In this document: piece by piece, positions 1 through 5,775 of the stretch
Layout: every line of letters starts with the position of its first letter
Position numbering within the stretch: the first letter of the stretch is position 1
Assembly: GCA_964472565.1 (NCBI GenBank)
Contig: CAYYNB010000185.1
Location: 1-11,453, forward strand
Length of the DNA: 11,453 bases
From: DATAMF01 sp964472565
GTDB taxonomy: Bacteria > Chloroflexota > Anaerolineae > Aggregatilineales > Aggregatilineaceae
Reading direction: 5' to 3'
Program-made: the position numbers and the translations under genes
Notes under the pieces: model-generated
Databases searched by the model: none
What the model was told of the DNA's origin: nothing
The model's input: only the letters and a program-made list of their open reading frames with translations

Positions 1-350
1 TAGTCAGTATCCGCTTTTCCACGTTTAGCATCTCGGCGCGCCTGCAACTTAGCTCGTGTAATTTTCGGTGGACAGATCGCTTCTATCTCCTGCCGTATCC
101 GCTTGGCGTCCTCATTCCGCCGCTTCAAATACTCATCCACCTCAGCATGATGCGCCAGATAATACGCAATCACCGCATAAACATCAGGCAGTGAAATCGT
201 GGGGAAACCCTGCTGCAAAGCTTCCGGCGATTCCCCCTGCAAATAGAACTGAATAATGGTATCCAGCGTGACTCGTGTATTGCTTATGTAGATTGTGCCG
301 CGCTCATCAGTTCGCAGCGGAATCGTCATGGTGGGTGCGTTAGCAATCAT
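1..350 (-). CDS. DUF433 family protein (antitoxin-type), 3' end cut by window edge
   Basis: The minus strand reads without a stop from ATG at 350 to the window edge, giving at least 116 residues. The start follows a GGAG ribosome site 8 nt away. Residues about 8-75 match the DUF433 pattern: IPLRTDERGTIYISNTRVTL, then a QFYLQGESPEAL helix, FPTISLPDVYAVIAYYLAH, and the HAEVDEYLKRR end. DUF433 proteins are small helical DNA-binding-like proteins, often encoded next to a DUF5615 PIN-like toxin as a toxin-antitoxin pair. The basic C-terminal stretch (KITRAKLQARRDAKRGKADTD) is near its likely end, because the last two visible bases are TA, compatible with a stop codon. A partner toxin would lie beyond the left edge and cannot be seen. 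The family call is from recognisable motifs; the antitoxin role is inference. Confidence 0.8.
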   Translation of the reverse strand, partial: MIANAPTMTIPLRTDERGTIYISNTRVTLDTIIQFYLQGESPEALQQGFPTISLPDVYAVIAYYLAHHAEVDEYLKRRNEDAKRIRQEIEAICPPKITRAKLQARRDAKRGKADTD

Positions 351-377
351 GGATCAGTCTCCAAACATTTCCCCCAA

Positions 378-386
378 ATTATACCA
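378..386 (-). promoter_or_regulatory. Extended -10 promoter of the DUF433 gene
   Basis: Read on the minus strand, this is TGGTATAAT, a perfect -10 hexamer with the TGN extension. No convincing -35 is present at the right distance, which is usual for extended -10 promoters. Transcription would start near 371, giving a leader of about 20 nt that contains the GGAG ribosome site. Confidence 0.55.
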
Positions 387-460
387 TGTGTCATGTAACT
401 CTGGGTTCGCCATGCAACTGCAAAATAGTGATAAGATTGGAAGCGTGAAAGGAAAAAGAC

Positions 461-502
461 ATGGAATATAAATGTAACATTTGGTGTCTGCTGCTTTTAT
501 GA
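461..502 (+). CDS. Possible 13-residue leader peptide upstream of the HIT gene
   Basis: An ATG at 461 sits 7 nt after AAAGGA (448-453) and opens MEYKCNIWCLLLL before TGA at 500-502. The next codon, ATG at 503, immediately opens a second tiny frame of 15 residues (MSEEQAQRYSYWKDA, ending 550) without its own ribosome site. The HIT gene starts 21 nt later. This could be a translated leader, a decayed gene remnant or chance. Nothing but the ribosome site supports it. The rest of 351-571 shows no other gene and no clear promoter for the HIT gene. Confidence 0.2.
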   Translation: MEYKCNIWCLLLL

Positions 503-571
503 ATGAGTGAAGAACAAGCCCAGCGCTACAGCTATTGGAAAGATGCTTGATCTACATTGAACGGAGACCCT

Positions 572-1030
572 ATGTCACCCTGCCACACCTGCGAACTGAT
601 CCAGCGGCGCGATGCCGGAATTGCTCCTGATTGGGACTGCATCCACCGCACCCCCTATTGGGATGTTGTCCACAGCTATAACACCACCTTACCCGGTTGG
701 CTTGTCCTGGTTGCGCGGCGGCATATCACCTCGATAGCCGAACTGACTGAGGCCGAAGCCGCCGAGTTCGGTCCCTTGATGCGTCAGGTATCGTTGATTC
801 TTCAGGACTTAACGGGCTGCGCGAAAACCTATGTGATGCAGTTTGCCGAACAAGCCGATCACCCGCATGTGCATTTTCACATCGTGCCGCGTATGCCCGA
901 CCTGCCCGCCGACTGTCGCGGCCCGAACATCTTCAAATATTTGGGTGTCCAGGAACCGCTTACCGAAGAGGCTATGAACCAGCTTGCGCTGCAAATTCGC
1001 GCACGGCTGCTCGAAAACTATCGCCTCTGA
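572..1030 (+). CDS. HIT family nucleotide hydrolase/transferase
   Basis: This 152-residue protein carries the histidine triad H99-V-H101-F-H103-I-V, followed by PRMPD. In HIT proteins the central histidine attacks the alpha-phosphate of a nucleotide substrate such as an Ap4A-like or AMP-linked compound; the substrate here is unknown. The N-terminus has a CHTC motif (C4, C7) of the kind that can bind zinc in some HIT proteins. The conserved beta-strand region PGWLVLVARRHI (41-52) precedes a helix rich in Ala and Glu. It is probably cytoplasmic, as there is no signal peptide. An in-frame TTG at 557 would add five residues, but GGAG at 563-566 lies 5 nt before the ATG at 572, so 572 is chosen. 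It converges on the glucosidase gene and shares a terminator with it. Confidence 0.9.
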   Translation: MSPCHTCELIQRRDAGIAPDWDCIHRTPYWDVVHSYNTTLPGWLVLVARRHITSIAELTEAEAAEFGPLMRQVSLILQDLTGCAKTYVMQFAEQADHPHVHFHIVPRMPDLPADCRGPNIFKYLGVQEPLTEEAMNQLALQIRARLLENYRL

Positions 1031-1053
1031 ATGACAGGAGGCGATAGTTTTTC
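1014..1053. terminator. Bidirectional intrinsic terminator between HIT and glucosidase genes
   Basis: Bases 1014-1027 and 1038-1051 are perfect complements (14 bp, GC-rich core CTATCGCCTC) around a 10-nt loop. Downstream on + is TTTTTC; on - the stem ends in TTTT. Either transcript would therefore form a hairpin followed by a U-run. The left arm lies inside the last codons of the HIT gene and the right arm ends 17 nt from the glucosidase stop. Confidence 0.85.
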
Positions 1054-1067
1054 TCGCAGTGAAAATA

Positions 1068-2399
1068 CTATTTCCGGTTCGCGCTGATAAAATCCCGGTA
1101 CCACAACCCGCTGTCTTTGATGATGCGCTGCTGCGTCCCAAAGTCGATATATGTGATCCCGTAGCGCAGCGAGTAGCCCTTCGACCACTCGAAATTATCC
1201 ATCAGCGACCACACGAAAAAGCCGTTCAGCGGCACACCGGCCTCAATCGCCCGCGCCGCCTGCGCAAAGTGATCGCGCAAAAACTGGACTCGCGCCGCAT
1301 CATGTACCTGTCCATCCGCGCTGACGACATCGTCAAACGCCGCGCCGTTTTCGGTGATATACAGCACCGGGAAGTTGTAATCCTGGTGCAGCCGGACCAG
1401 CATATCATACAGCCCTTCAGGATAAATCTCGCGGTCTGCCGAGTGCGCCCGTGTGGGATCAGTTACATGCCCGGTCTGTGGGATGATCGGTGATGTCGGA
1501 TCGTGAATGACACTCACCCGGTTGTAGTAGTTCACGCCGAGAAAATCCAGCGGCGCGCCGATAATCTCCATATCCCCCGGTTCGACAGTCGGCACATTCT
1601 CACCGTAGTAGGTCCACATATCCTGTGGATACCCGCGCCCCGCCACCGGATCAATAAACCAGCGGTTGAAATAGCCGTCAAACCGCCATGCGGCGTCCCG
1701 GTCTTCGGGTTTATCCGTCGCAGCATACGCGGGCACATAATTCGGCGCGATTCCCACCTCTGCCCCCGGAACCGCCGCCCGAATAATCGGCACCGCCAGC
1801 CCGTGCGCCAGCAGCATATGGTGCGCGGCTTGCAGCGTCAGTTTCGCGTCGCGTCCGCCCGGCGCGTGATTATCCAGATACATGCTCAACCAACTGGCAC
1901 ACCAGGGTTCGTTATAGGTGATCCAGAACTTGACCCGATCTCCCAGCCGTTCGGTGATAGTCCGCACATAATCCGCATAATGATACGCGGTCTTGCGGTT
2001 CGCCCAACCGCCTTGATCCTGCAAGGTTTGCGGCAAATCCCAGTGATACAGCGTCACACAGGGTTTGATCCCGGCTTCCAGCAGCGCATCCACGAGGCGA
2101 CTGTAAAAATCAACCCCTTTCTGATTCAGCGCGCCTGTCCCAGTCGGGAAAATCCGCGCCCACGCGATGCTGAAACGGTATGCGTTCAACCCCATCGTTT
2201 GCATCAATTGAATATCTTCAGGATAACGGTGATAATGATCGCACGCGACATCGCCATTGGAACCGTCTTTGATGCGTCCCGGCGTATGCGCAAACCGATC
2301 CCAGATCGTTTCACCGCGCCCATCTTCCGCCGCCGCACCTTCGATCTGGTAAGCGGCGGTTGCCACACCCCACCAAAAGGATTTTGGAAAAGTACTCAT
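1068..2399 (-). CDS. GH1 family beta-glucosidase
   Basis: This 443-residue protein is a full-length glycoside hydrolase family 1 enzyme (usual bacterial size about 440-470), hydrolysing beta-glucosides such as cellobiose with retention of configuration. The N-terminal signature FWWGVATAAYQIEGA spans 8-22. The acid/base glutamate is E164 in TYNEPW, and the nucleophile is E350 in YITENGAAF. Sugar-binding residues of the family are present: Q18, H119-W120 in LYHWDLPQ, N163, W397, and E404-W405 in DNFEW. No signal peptide is seen, so it probably acts in the cytoplasm on imported oligosaccharides. Exact substrate preference cannot be read. No transporter or LacI regulator is adjacent. The start ATG is preceded by AAGTGAG rather than a strong ribosome site, in a context shared with the gene starting at 4375. 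Confidence 0.95.
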   Translation of the reverse strand: MSTFPKSFWWGVATAAYQIEGAAAEDGRGETIWDRFAHTPGRIKDGSNGDVACDHYHRYPEDIQLMQTMGLNAYRFSIAWARIFPTGTGALNQKGVDFYSRLVDALLEAGIKPCVTLYHWDLPQTLQDQGGWANRKTAYHYADYVRTITERLGDRVKFWITYNEPWCASWLSMYLDNHAPGGRDAKLTLQAAHHMLLAHGLAVPIIRAAVPGAEVGIAPNYVPAYAATDKPEDRDAAWRFDGYFNRWFIDPVAGRGYPQDMWTYYGENVPTVEPGDMEIIGAPLDFLGVNYYNRVSVIHDPTSPIIPQTGHVTDPTRAHSADREIYPEGLYDMLVRLHQDYNFPVLYITENGAAFDDVVSADGQVHDAARVQFLRDHFAQAARAIEAGVPLNGFFVWSLMDNFEWSKGYSLRYGITYIDFGTQQRIIKDSGLWYRDFISANRK

Positions 2400-2435
2400 A
2401 CAAGCTCACTTTCTGAATGTACTCTACTTGCGCCT

Positions 2436-2441
2436 ATTCTA
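2436..2441 (-). promoter_or_regulatory. Possible -10 element of the glucosidase gene
   Basis: On the minus strand this reads TAGAAT, five of six matches to TATAAT, and would start transcription about 30 nt upstream of the glucosidase ATG. No good -35 is found. The 60-bp gap (2400-2459) must also hold the promoter of the divergent DinB-like gene, for which TATTCT at 2435-2440 is the only weak -10 candidate. Confidence 0.3.
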
Positions 2442-2459
2442 CCGCTTGAGGAGGAATCG

Positions 2460-3176
2460 ATGAATATCAAAACAGTTTTGTTTGACTTGTTGCAGCGCGC
2501 CCACGCTGAAGAACGATCTTACCTGGACAGCCTGACCGCTGCCGAACGCGCCGCCGCTGGCACGTTGGAAGACTGGTCGCCCAAAGACCTGATCGGCCAT
2601 CTCGCCGCCTGGAAAACCTGGACCATCGCCGGGTTTGAAGCTGCTGAACGGGGCGAAACCCCCGCCTCAGCCGGTGATCTGGATGAGCGCAACGCGATAA
2701 TCTACGACACCTACCGGGAAAAGTCGTGGGATGACATTCTGCCCGAACTGGAACAGGGTTATGCCGGATTAGTCGCGCTGGTCGAACAGTTGACGCCCGC
2801 CGACCTGTTCGATCCGCACCGCTACGCTTGGCTAAAAGGCTTTCCGGCGTGGAAGCGCATTGTGGGCACCGGTTTTCGCCATCCCTATATTCACTTAGCG
2901 GAGAATCATGCCAAACAGGGCCGCATCGATACCGCCAGCGCCATGTTGGAACGCATGTTTGCTGATCTGGTCGCCGTCGATCCGACCCCCGACTGGCAGG
3001 CCGATGCCTGGTACCGGCTGGCGCGTTTTTATGCCGGAACCGATCAAACCACGCTGGCGATGACTCGTCTTCAAGCTGCGATCACCCTGCATCCAGCGCT
3101 CAAAGCCGACGCCCAGCAGGATCGCGCGCTGGCTGCACTGCATGCTGATCCGGCTTATCAGTCGCTCGTGTCCTGA
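2460..3176 (+). CDS. DinB/ClbS-like domain fused to a TPR-type C-terminus
   Basis: The start at 2460 follows a strong AGGAGG (2449-2454, 5-nt spacing), which separates the real 238-residue gene from a long spurious in-frame extension upstream. Residues 1-150 resemble the DinB/ClbS (DUF1706) four-helix fold: DWSPKDLIGHLAAWKTW (38-54) holds the typical W-S-x-K-D-L-x-x-H pattern with H47 as a metal ligand candidate. FRHPYIHLAENH (139-150) offers H141, H145 and H149 as further ligands. Residues about 182-235 (WYRLARFYAG, then LQAAITLHPALKADAQQDRALAALHADPAYQSL) look like a TPR repeat with the usual end-of-group segment. DinB-fold proteins include metal-dependent thiol-using transferases, cyclopropane hydrolases and many of unknown role, so no reaction is assigned. 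Its 3' end overlaps the convergent gene by 19 bp. Confidence 0.8.
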   Translation: MNIKTVLFDLLQRAHAEERSYLDSLTAAERAAAGTLEDWSPKDLIGHLAAWKTWTIAGFEAAERGETPASAGDLDERNAIIYDTYREKSWDDILPELEQGYAGLVALVEQLTPADLFDPHRYAWLKGFPAWKRIVGTGFRHPYIHLAENHAKQGRIDTASAMLERMFADLVAVDPTPDWQADAWYRLARFYAGTDQTTLAMTRLQAAITLHPALKADAQQDRALAALHADPAYQSLVS

Positions 3177-4375
3177 TAATTTTTATAATCTTTAACCGTC
3201 CGTCCCGCACTCAGCCGCATATCCAACTGGGTGCGGTACGCTTCCCTCAGCACCAGATTGGCATTCGCCAACGGGCCGCTGCTCACCGTTAATTTGACCT
3301 CGCGCATCTGCACGATCTGATACCAGCGCAGCACACCAAAGATCGCGTGTGTCAGGCAGTCCACCGTGTATACCGGTTTGTCGGCGGTGGCTTCCGGCGC
3401 AAGAATCTGCTTATGGTTGTACACGCCAATACTGCGGAATGGCGGCAGTCGCATAGCCGAACGTAACACATCGCCCGCGCGGAACAGCAGCGCCGCGCCG
3501 CGCCCGCCCAATCCCAGCCAATCCACCAGCGCGCGCACCAGTCGCGTTTCGTCGCTGGCCTCCATGCCGGACCATTCTACGGCAAACTGTTCTTTGCCAT
3601 CCACGGCCAGCGCTGCGCGGTGAGCATCAATCGTGGTCAGCCCTGGCCGCTTAGGAAACCCGTAGATTTCGCGCCCCAGCAGAATCGGCTCCCAGGCTGA
3701 CGGATAGATGTACGGCACATACAATCCTAAGCCGCGCCCCAACCGCACCGGAATAAAACACGTCGTTTCGGTATAACCAAACCGCGCCGCCGGATCGCTT
3801 TCCGGGTACGACTTCGGAAAACGTGCCAACGCCAGCAAAATCGAATCGCGGCGGCGGATCGGGCGGTGCAGCAGGCGCAGTCCCGGCGGCAGCAAGGCTT
3901 GCATCGTGCCCGGTTCAGCATCACAAAACGCGAAAATCAGCGTCACGTCATCAAACAAAAACGGTCCCGGAACCAGTTCGCCGCGCGGATTCGCATAATG
4001 CACAGGTGCATCAACTTCATCCAGCCGCGTCTGCATCCGCTGGACTTCCGCCGCCAGATACCGCCGCGCCGCCGCCGCGAATACGTCATTTTTCCAAACA
4101 TTTTCAAGCGACCAGTGCTGGCAGACACTATCTTCGAGCAGCGTAATTTTGACGCTGTGCCGCAGCCCACCAAGCGTCGCCACCGGATCAAGCAGCGCGC
4201 CCGGCCCGATTTCGCCGCAGGGTTCGCTGTTTTTGTGCATCACCGCGCGCCCAGCATCCAGCACAATCAACGCATCCGCCGGATCGCCTTCATAAAACAG
4301 CACCTCACCCGCCTGGTGAGTCGTGCTGGTGGGTGCTGATAACGCGCTGAACGGTAACAATTCATGATTTGGCAT
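3158..4375 (-). CDS. Cyclic-nucleotide-binding-like domain fused to acetoacetate decarboxylase-like domain
   Basis: This 405-residue protein has two parts. Residues about 20-110 form a CRP-like beta-roll (GEVLFYEGDPADALIVLDAGRAV at 23-45, then GEIGPGALLDP), followed by a helix. The phosphate-binding cassette lacks the usual P-R-x-A-T block; LRHSVKI stands there, so cyclic-nucleotide binding is doubtful. There is no helix-turn-helix. Residues about 130-400 match the acetoacetate decarboxylase superfamily: GYTETTCFIPV (200-210) carries E203, aligned with the clostridial catalytic Glu. LGREIYGFPKRPG (233-245) carries K242 at the Schiff-base lysine position, with Arg243 where the clostridial enzyme has a second lysine. 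Chemistry could be decarboxylation or a related Schiff-base reaction; the substrate is unknown. Its ATG overlaps the upstream membrane-protein gene by 14 nt, implying translational coupling. Confidence 0.85.
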   Translation of the reverse strand: MPNHELLPFSALSAPTSTTHQAGEVLFYEGDPADALIVLDAGRAVMHKNSEPCGEIGPGALLDPVATLGGLRHSVKITLLEDSVCQHWSLENVWKNDVFAAAARRYLAAEVQRMQTRLDEVDAPVHYANPRGELVPGPFLFDDVTLIFAFCDAEPGTMQALLPPGLRLLHRPIRRRDSILLALARFPKSYPESDPAARFGYTETTCFIPVRLGRGLGLYVPYIYPSAWEPILLGREIYGFPKRPGLTTIDAHRAALAVDGKEQFAVEWSGMEASDETRLVRALVDWLGLGGRGAALLFRAGDVLRSAMRLPPFRSIGVYNHKQILAPEATADKPVYTVDCLTHAIFGVLRWYQIVQMREVKLTVSSGPLANANLVLREAYRTQLDMRLSAGRTVKDYKNYQDTSD

Positions 4376-5048
4376 ACAAGCTCACTTCTTCCCAATGCAG
4401 CGCCGACAGATTTTCTCGCCCGCCGCGCACCCAGATTCCCCATTCGCCGGTCATATCCACCACAAACGCGCCCATCCGTTCATCGTTCAGCCGCAGCCGA
4501 AGCTCTCCGCTGTCTTCCACGTGCAGCGTGATCTGATTGGTTTCGCCCGGTGGATGCAGACGGTTGTACGCGCCCCAGCGCCATTCCGGGCGCACCGCTG
4601 GACAGTCTTCGAGCATGGATTCCTGATCCGTACAGGCGCGAATCGTAAAATACCCTTCGCCGCTGATCGCCCAGACGGCGCGTGTTCCGCCTGCCTGTGC
4701 AATCCAGATGCCCCACGCGGCGCTCGGATCGGAACCGGCGGCTAACTGCGCGCTCAGTCTCAGGGTAAAAGAGCGATTCGGCAGGGCGACAGGCGCAACA
4801 TACCACGCGGCAGTTTGCGGCAAGAGGCTTGATTCCCCAGCCCAATCCAGCGCCGAATCGTGCCAGATCGGCGGGCCAGCGACAGGCGGATCAGCCGCGC
4901 CCAGCGCCAGCGCCAAAATGCCGCCGGCAACCGTCAGCACAACCAATCCGCTGCCAGACAGCACAGCGATCCAAATCCAACGTGGCGGGCGATCATCAGC
5001 TTGTTTCATGGGCTGAAGATTAGCGCGAATGGGATCAATTTCAAACAT
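4362..5048 (-). CDS. Single-pass membrane protein with beta-rich extracytoplasmic domain
   Basis: The 228-residue frame has a short cytoplasmic N-terminus, one hydrophobic helix at about 24-50 (WIWIAVLSGSGLVVLTVAGG onward), and an exposed domain of about 175 residues. That domain alternates beta-strand-like segments: SFTLRLSAQL, WGIWIAQAGG, GYFTIRAC, NQITLHVEDSGELRLRLND and WGIWVRGG. This is the general pattern of jelly-roll, lectin-like (LamG/DUF1080-like) domains common in Chloroflexota surface proteins. Two cysteines in the domain could form a disulfide. The ATG at 5048 has no ribosome site; an in-frame ATG at 5009 (MKQADDRPPRW) is an alternative and lacks a good one too. It is first in a two-gene operon with the fusion gene and divergent from the SH3b gene. 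Function is not recognised. Confidence 0.7.
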   Translation of the reverse strand: MFEIDPIRANLQPMKQADDRPPRWIWIAVLSGSGLVVLTVAGGILALALGAADPPVAGPPIWHDSALDWAGESSLLPQTAAWYVAPVALPNRSFTLRLSAQLAAGSDPSAAWGIWIAQAGGTRAVWAISGEGYFTIRACTDQESMLEDCPAVRPEWRWGAYNRLHPPGETNQITLHVEDSGELRLRLNDERMGAFVVDMTGEWGIWVRGGRENLSALHWEEVSLYAKS

Positions 5049-5061
5049 TTTTTTCGATTTG

Positions 5062-5067
5062 ATTCTA
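5062..5067 (-). promoter_or_regulatory. Possible -10 element of the membrane-protein operon
   Basis: The minus strand reads TAGAAT, five of six matches to the -10 consensus. A start near 5055 would leave a leader of only about 7 nt before the ATG at 5048, so the message would be nearly leaderless, which fits the missing ribosome site there. The -35 is poor. Confidence 0.35.
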
Positions 5068-5090
5068 CAATGAATAGCGTGTATTCATTG
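5068..5090. promoter_or_regulatory. Perfect 9-bp inverted repeat, candidate operator in a divergent promoter region
   Basis: CAATGAATA at 5068-5076 is exactly complementary to TATTCATTG at 5082-5090, with a 5-nt spacer GCGTG. It lies in the 64-bp gap between the divergent membrane-protein and SH3b genes. On + it overlaps a possible promoter: TTGATT at 5059-5064, a 17-nt spacer, then TATTCA at 5082-5087. On - it sits directly upstream of TAGAAT. The form fits a dimeric regulator's site; an RNA hairpin in the SH3b leader is the other reading. Confidence 0.55.
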
Positions 5091-5112
5091 CATTGGTAAG
5101 GAGGATAGATTG

Positions 5113-5658
5113 ATGAGACGAAGCGTGTTTTTGGTCTTGCTGCTGTGCGCGTTGGTCGTGCTGCCATCACAGGTCACCACCAGCGCCTCACCATCACCGT
5201 TTGCCATGAGCTGCACCTTCACGGCGAACCGTCCTACCGTTAACCTGCGCAGCGGGCCAGGAACCGAGTATGAACGGGTTGGCACGCTAAAGTCAGGTGA
5301 AACTCTTGCTGTGGTTGACCAGGGTGTGGGCAAAGACACCTATGTCTGGTGGAAGTCGAGCGCGAATACCTGGGTGCGCTCCGATTTAGGCACGTCGGAC
5401 TGCCCGGCAACCTGTGGCAACACAGTTTGTGAATATGGCGAAACATCGGCAAGCTGCGCGAAAGACTGTAGCGGCACCAAAAGTACCGCCAGCACCACGA
5501 CAACCAGCACTGCCACCACGACAACAGGCACTGGCTGCGTTTTTGCAAGCTGCGAGGCTTGTATTGCGGCGTTCCCCTGCACAGGAGGGGTTGCCTGCAC
5601 GCATACGACATGCAATCTAAACGCCTATGGCTGCCCCGTCTGCACCACTGCTCCGTAA
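5113..5658 (+). CDS. Secreted SH3b-domain protein with cysteine-rich tail
   Basis: The 181-residue protein begins with a signal peptide (MRRSVFLVLLLCALVVLPSQ, cleavage perhaps near residue 25). A bacterial SH3 domain follows at about 38-92, with the family hallmark VNLRSGPGTEYERVGTLKSG (43-62). SH3b domains typically bind cell-wall or other surface ligands. Next comes CGNTVCEYGETSASCAKDC (101-119), a CGNxxCExGE-type cysteine motif, then a Thr/Ser-rich linker (122-141). A second cysteine cluster runs from C142 to C177. The region after the signal peptide has 14 cysteines, suggesting disulfides or metal binding. GGAGG at 5100-5104 sits 8 nt before the ATG at 5113, better than the in-frame TTG at 5110. 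No catalytic domain is visible. Confidence 0.8.
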   Translation: MRRSVFLVLLLCALVVLPSQVTTSASPSPFAMSCTFTANRPTVNLRSGPGTEYERVGTLKSGETLAVVDQGVGKDTYVWWKSSANTWVRSDLGTSDCPATCGNTVCEYGETSASCAKDCSGTKSTASTTTTSTATTTTGTGCVFASCEACIAAFPCTGGVACTHTTCNLNAYGCPVCTTAP

Positions 5659-5674
5659 TGTCTGTGTTTTCCTG

Positions 5675-5702
5675 AGGAGCAAGACCTCACCGTCTTGCTC
5701 CT
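5675..5702 (+). terminator. Stem-loop after the SH3b gene, without a T-tract
   Basis: AGGAGCAAGAC (5675-5685) and GTCTTGCTCCT (5692-5702) form a perfect 11-bp stem with a 6-nt loop, 16 nt after the stop codon. The following sequence (GACACTTCCTATGG) has no U-run, so termination may be weak, or the hairpin may mainly protect the 3' end. The gap 5659-5775 holds nothing else recognised. Confidence 0.55.
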
Positions 5703-5775
5703 GACACTTCCTATGGGCGAAAAAAGCAGAATCAGCGAAGATTGAGTATAGATGCTTTTTTGCCGGAGGTTGTGT

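Noticed and set aside
557..571. TTG start for the HIT gene
   Set aside because: The only ribosome site (GGAG at 563-566) lies downstream of this TTG and fits the ATG at 572.
1503..2459. A 319-codon upstream in-frame extension of the DinB-like gene
   Set aside because: It lies entirely opposite the GH1 glucosidase, which has clear catalytic motifs. The strong AGGAGG at 2449 marks the true start at 2460.
3866..4339. Long + strand frames opposite the decarboxylase fusion gene
   Set aside because: They mirror a GC-rich coding gene, have no ribosome site and show no recognisable protein features.
3158..4375. Reading the cyclic-nucleotide-domain gene as a CRP/FNR transcription regulator
   Set aside because: There is no helix-turn-helix; the C-terminal two thirds is an acetoacetate decarboxylase-like domain.
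5473..5535. ACC/ACA-rich stretch in the SH3b gene as a DNA repeat array
   Set aside because: It simply encodes the Thr/Ser-rich linker and has no regular repeat unit.
5752..5775. Upstream ATG for the peroxiredoxin (adds MLFCRRLC)
   Set aside because: GGAGG at 5765-5769 lies inside that extension, at the right distance for the ATG at 5776.
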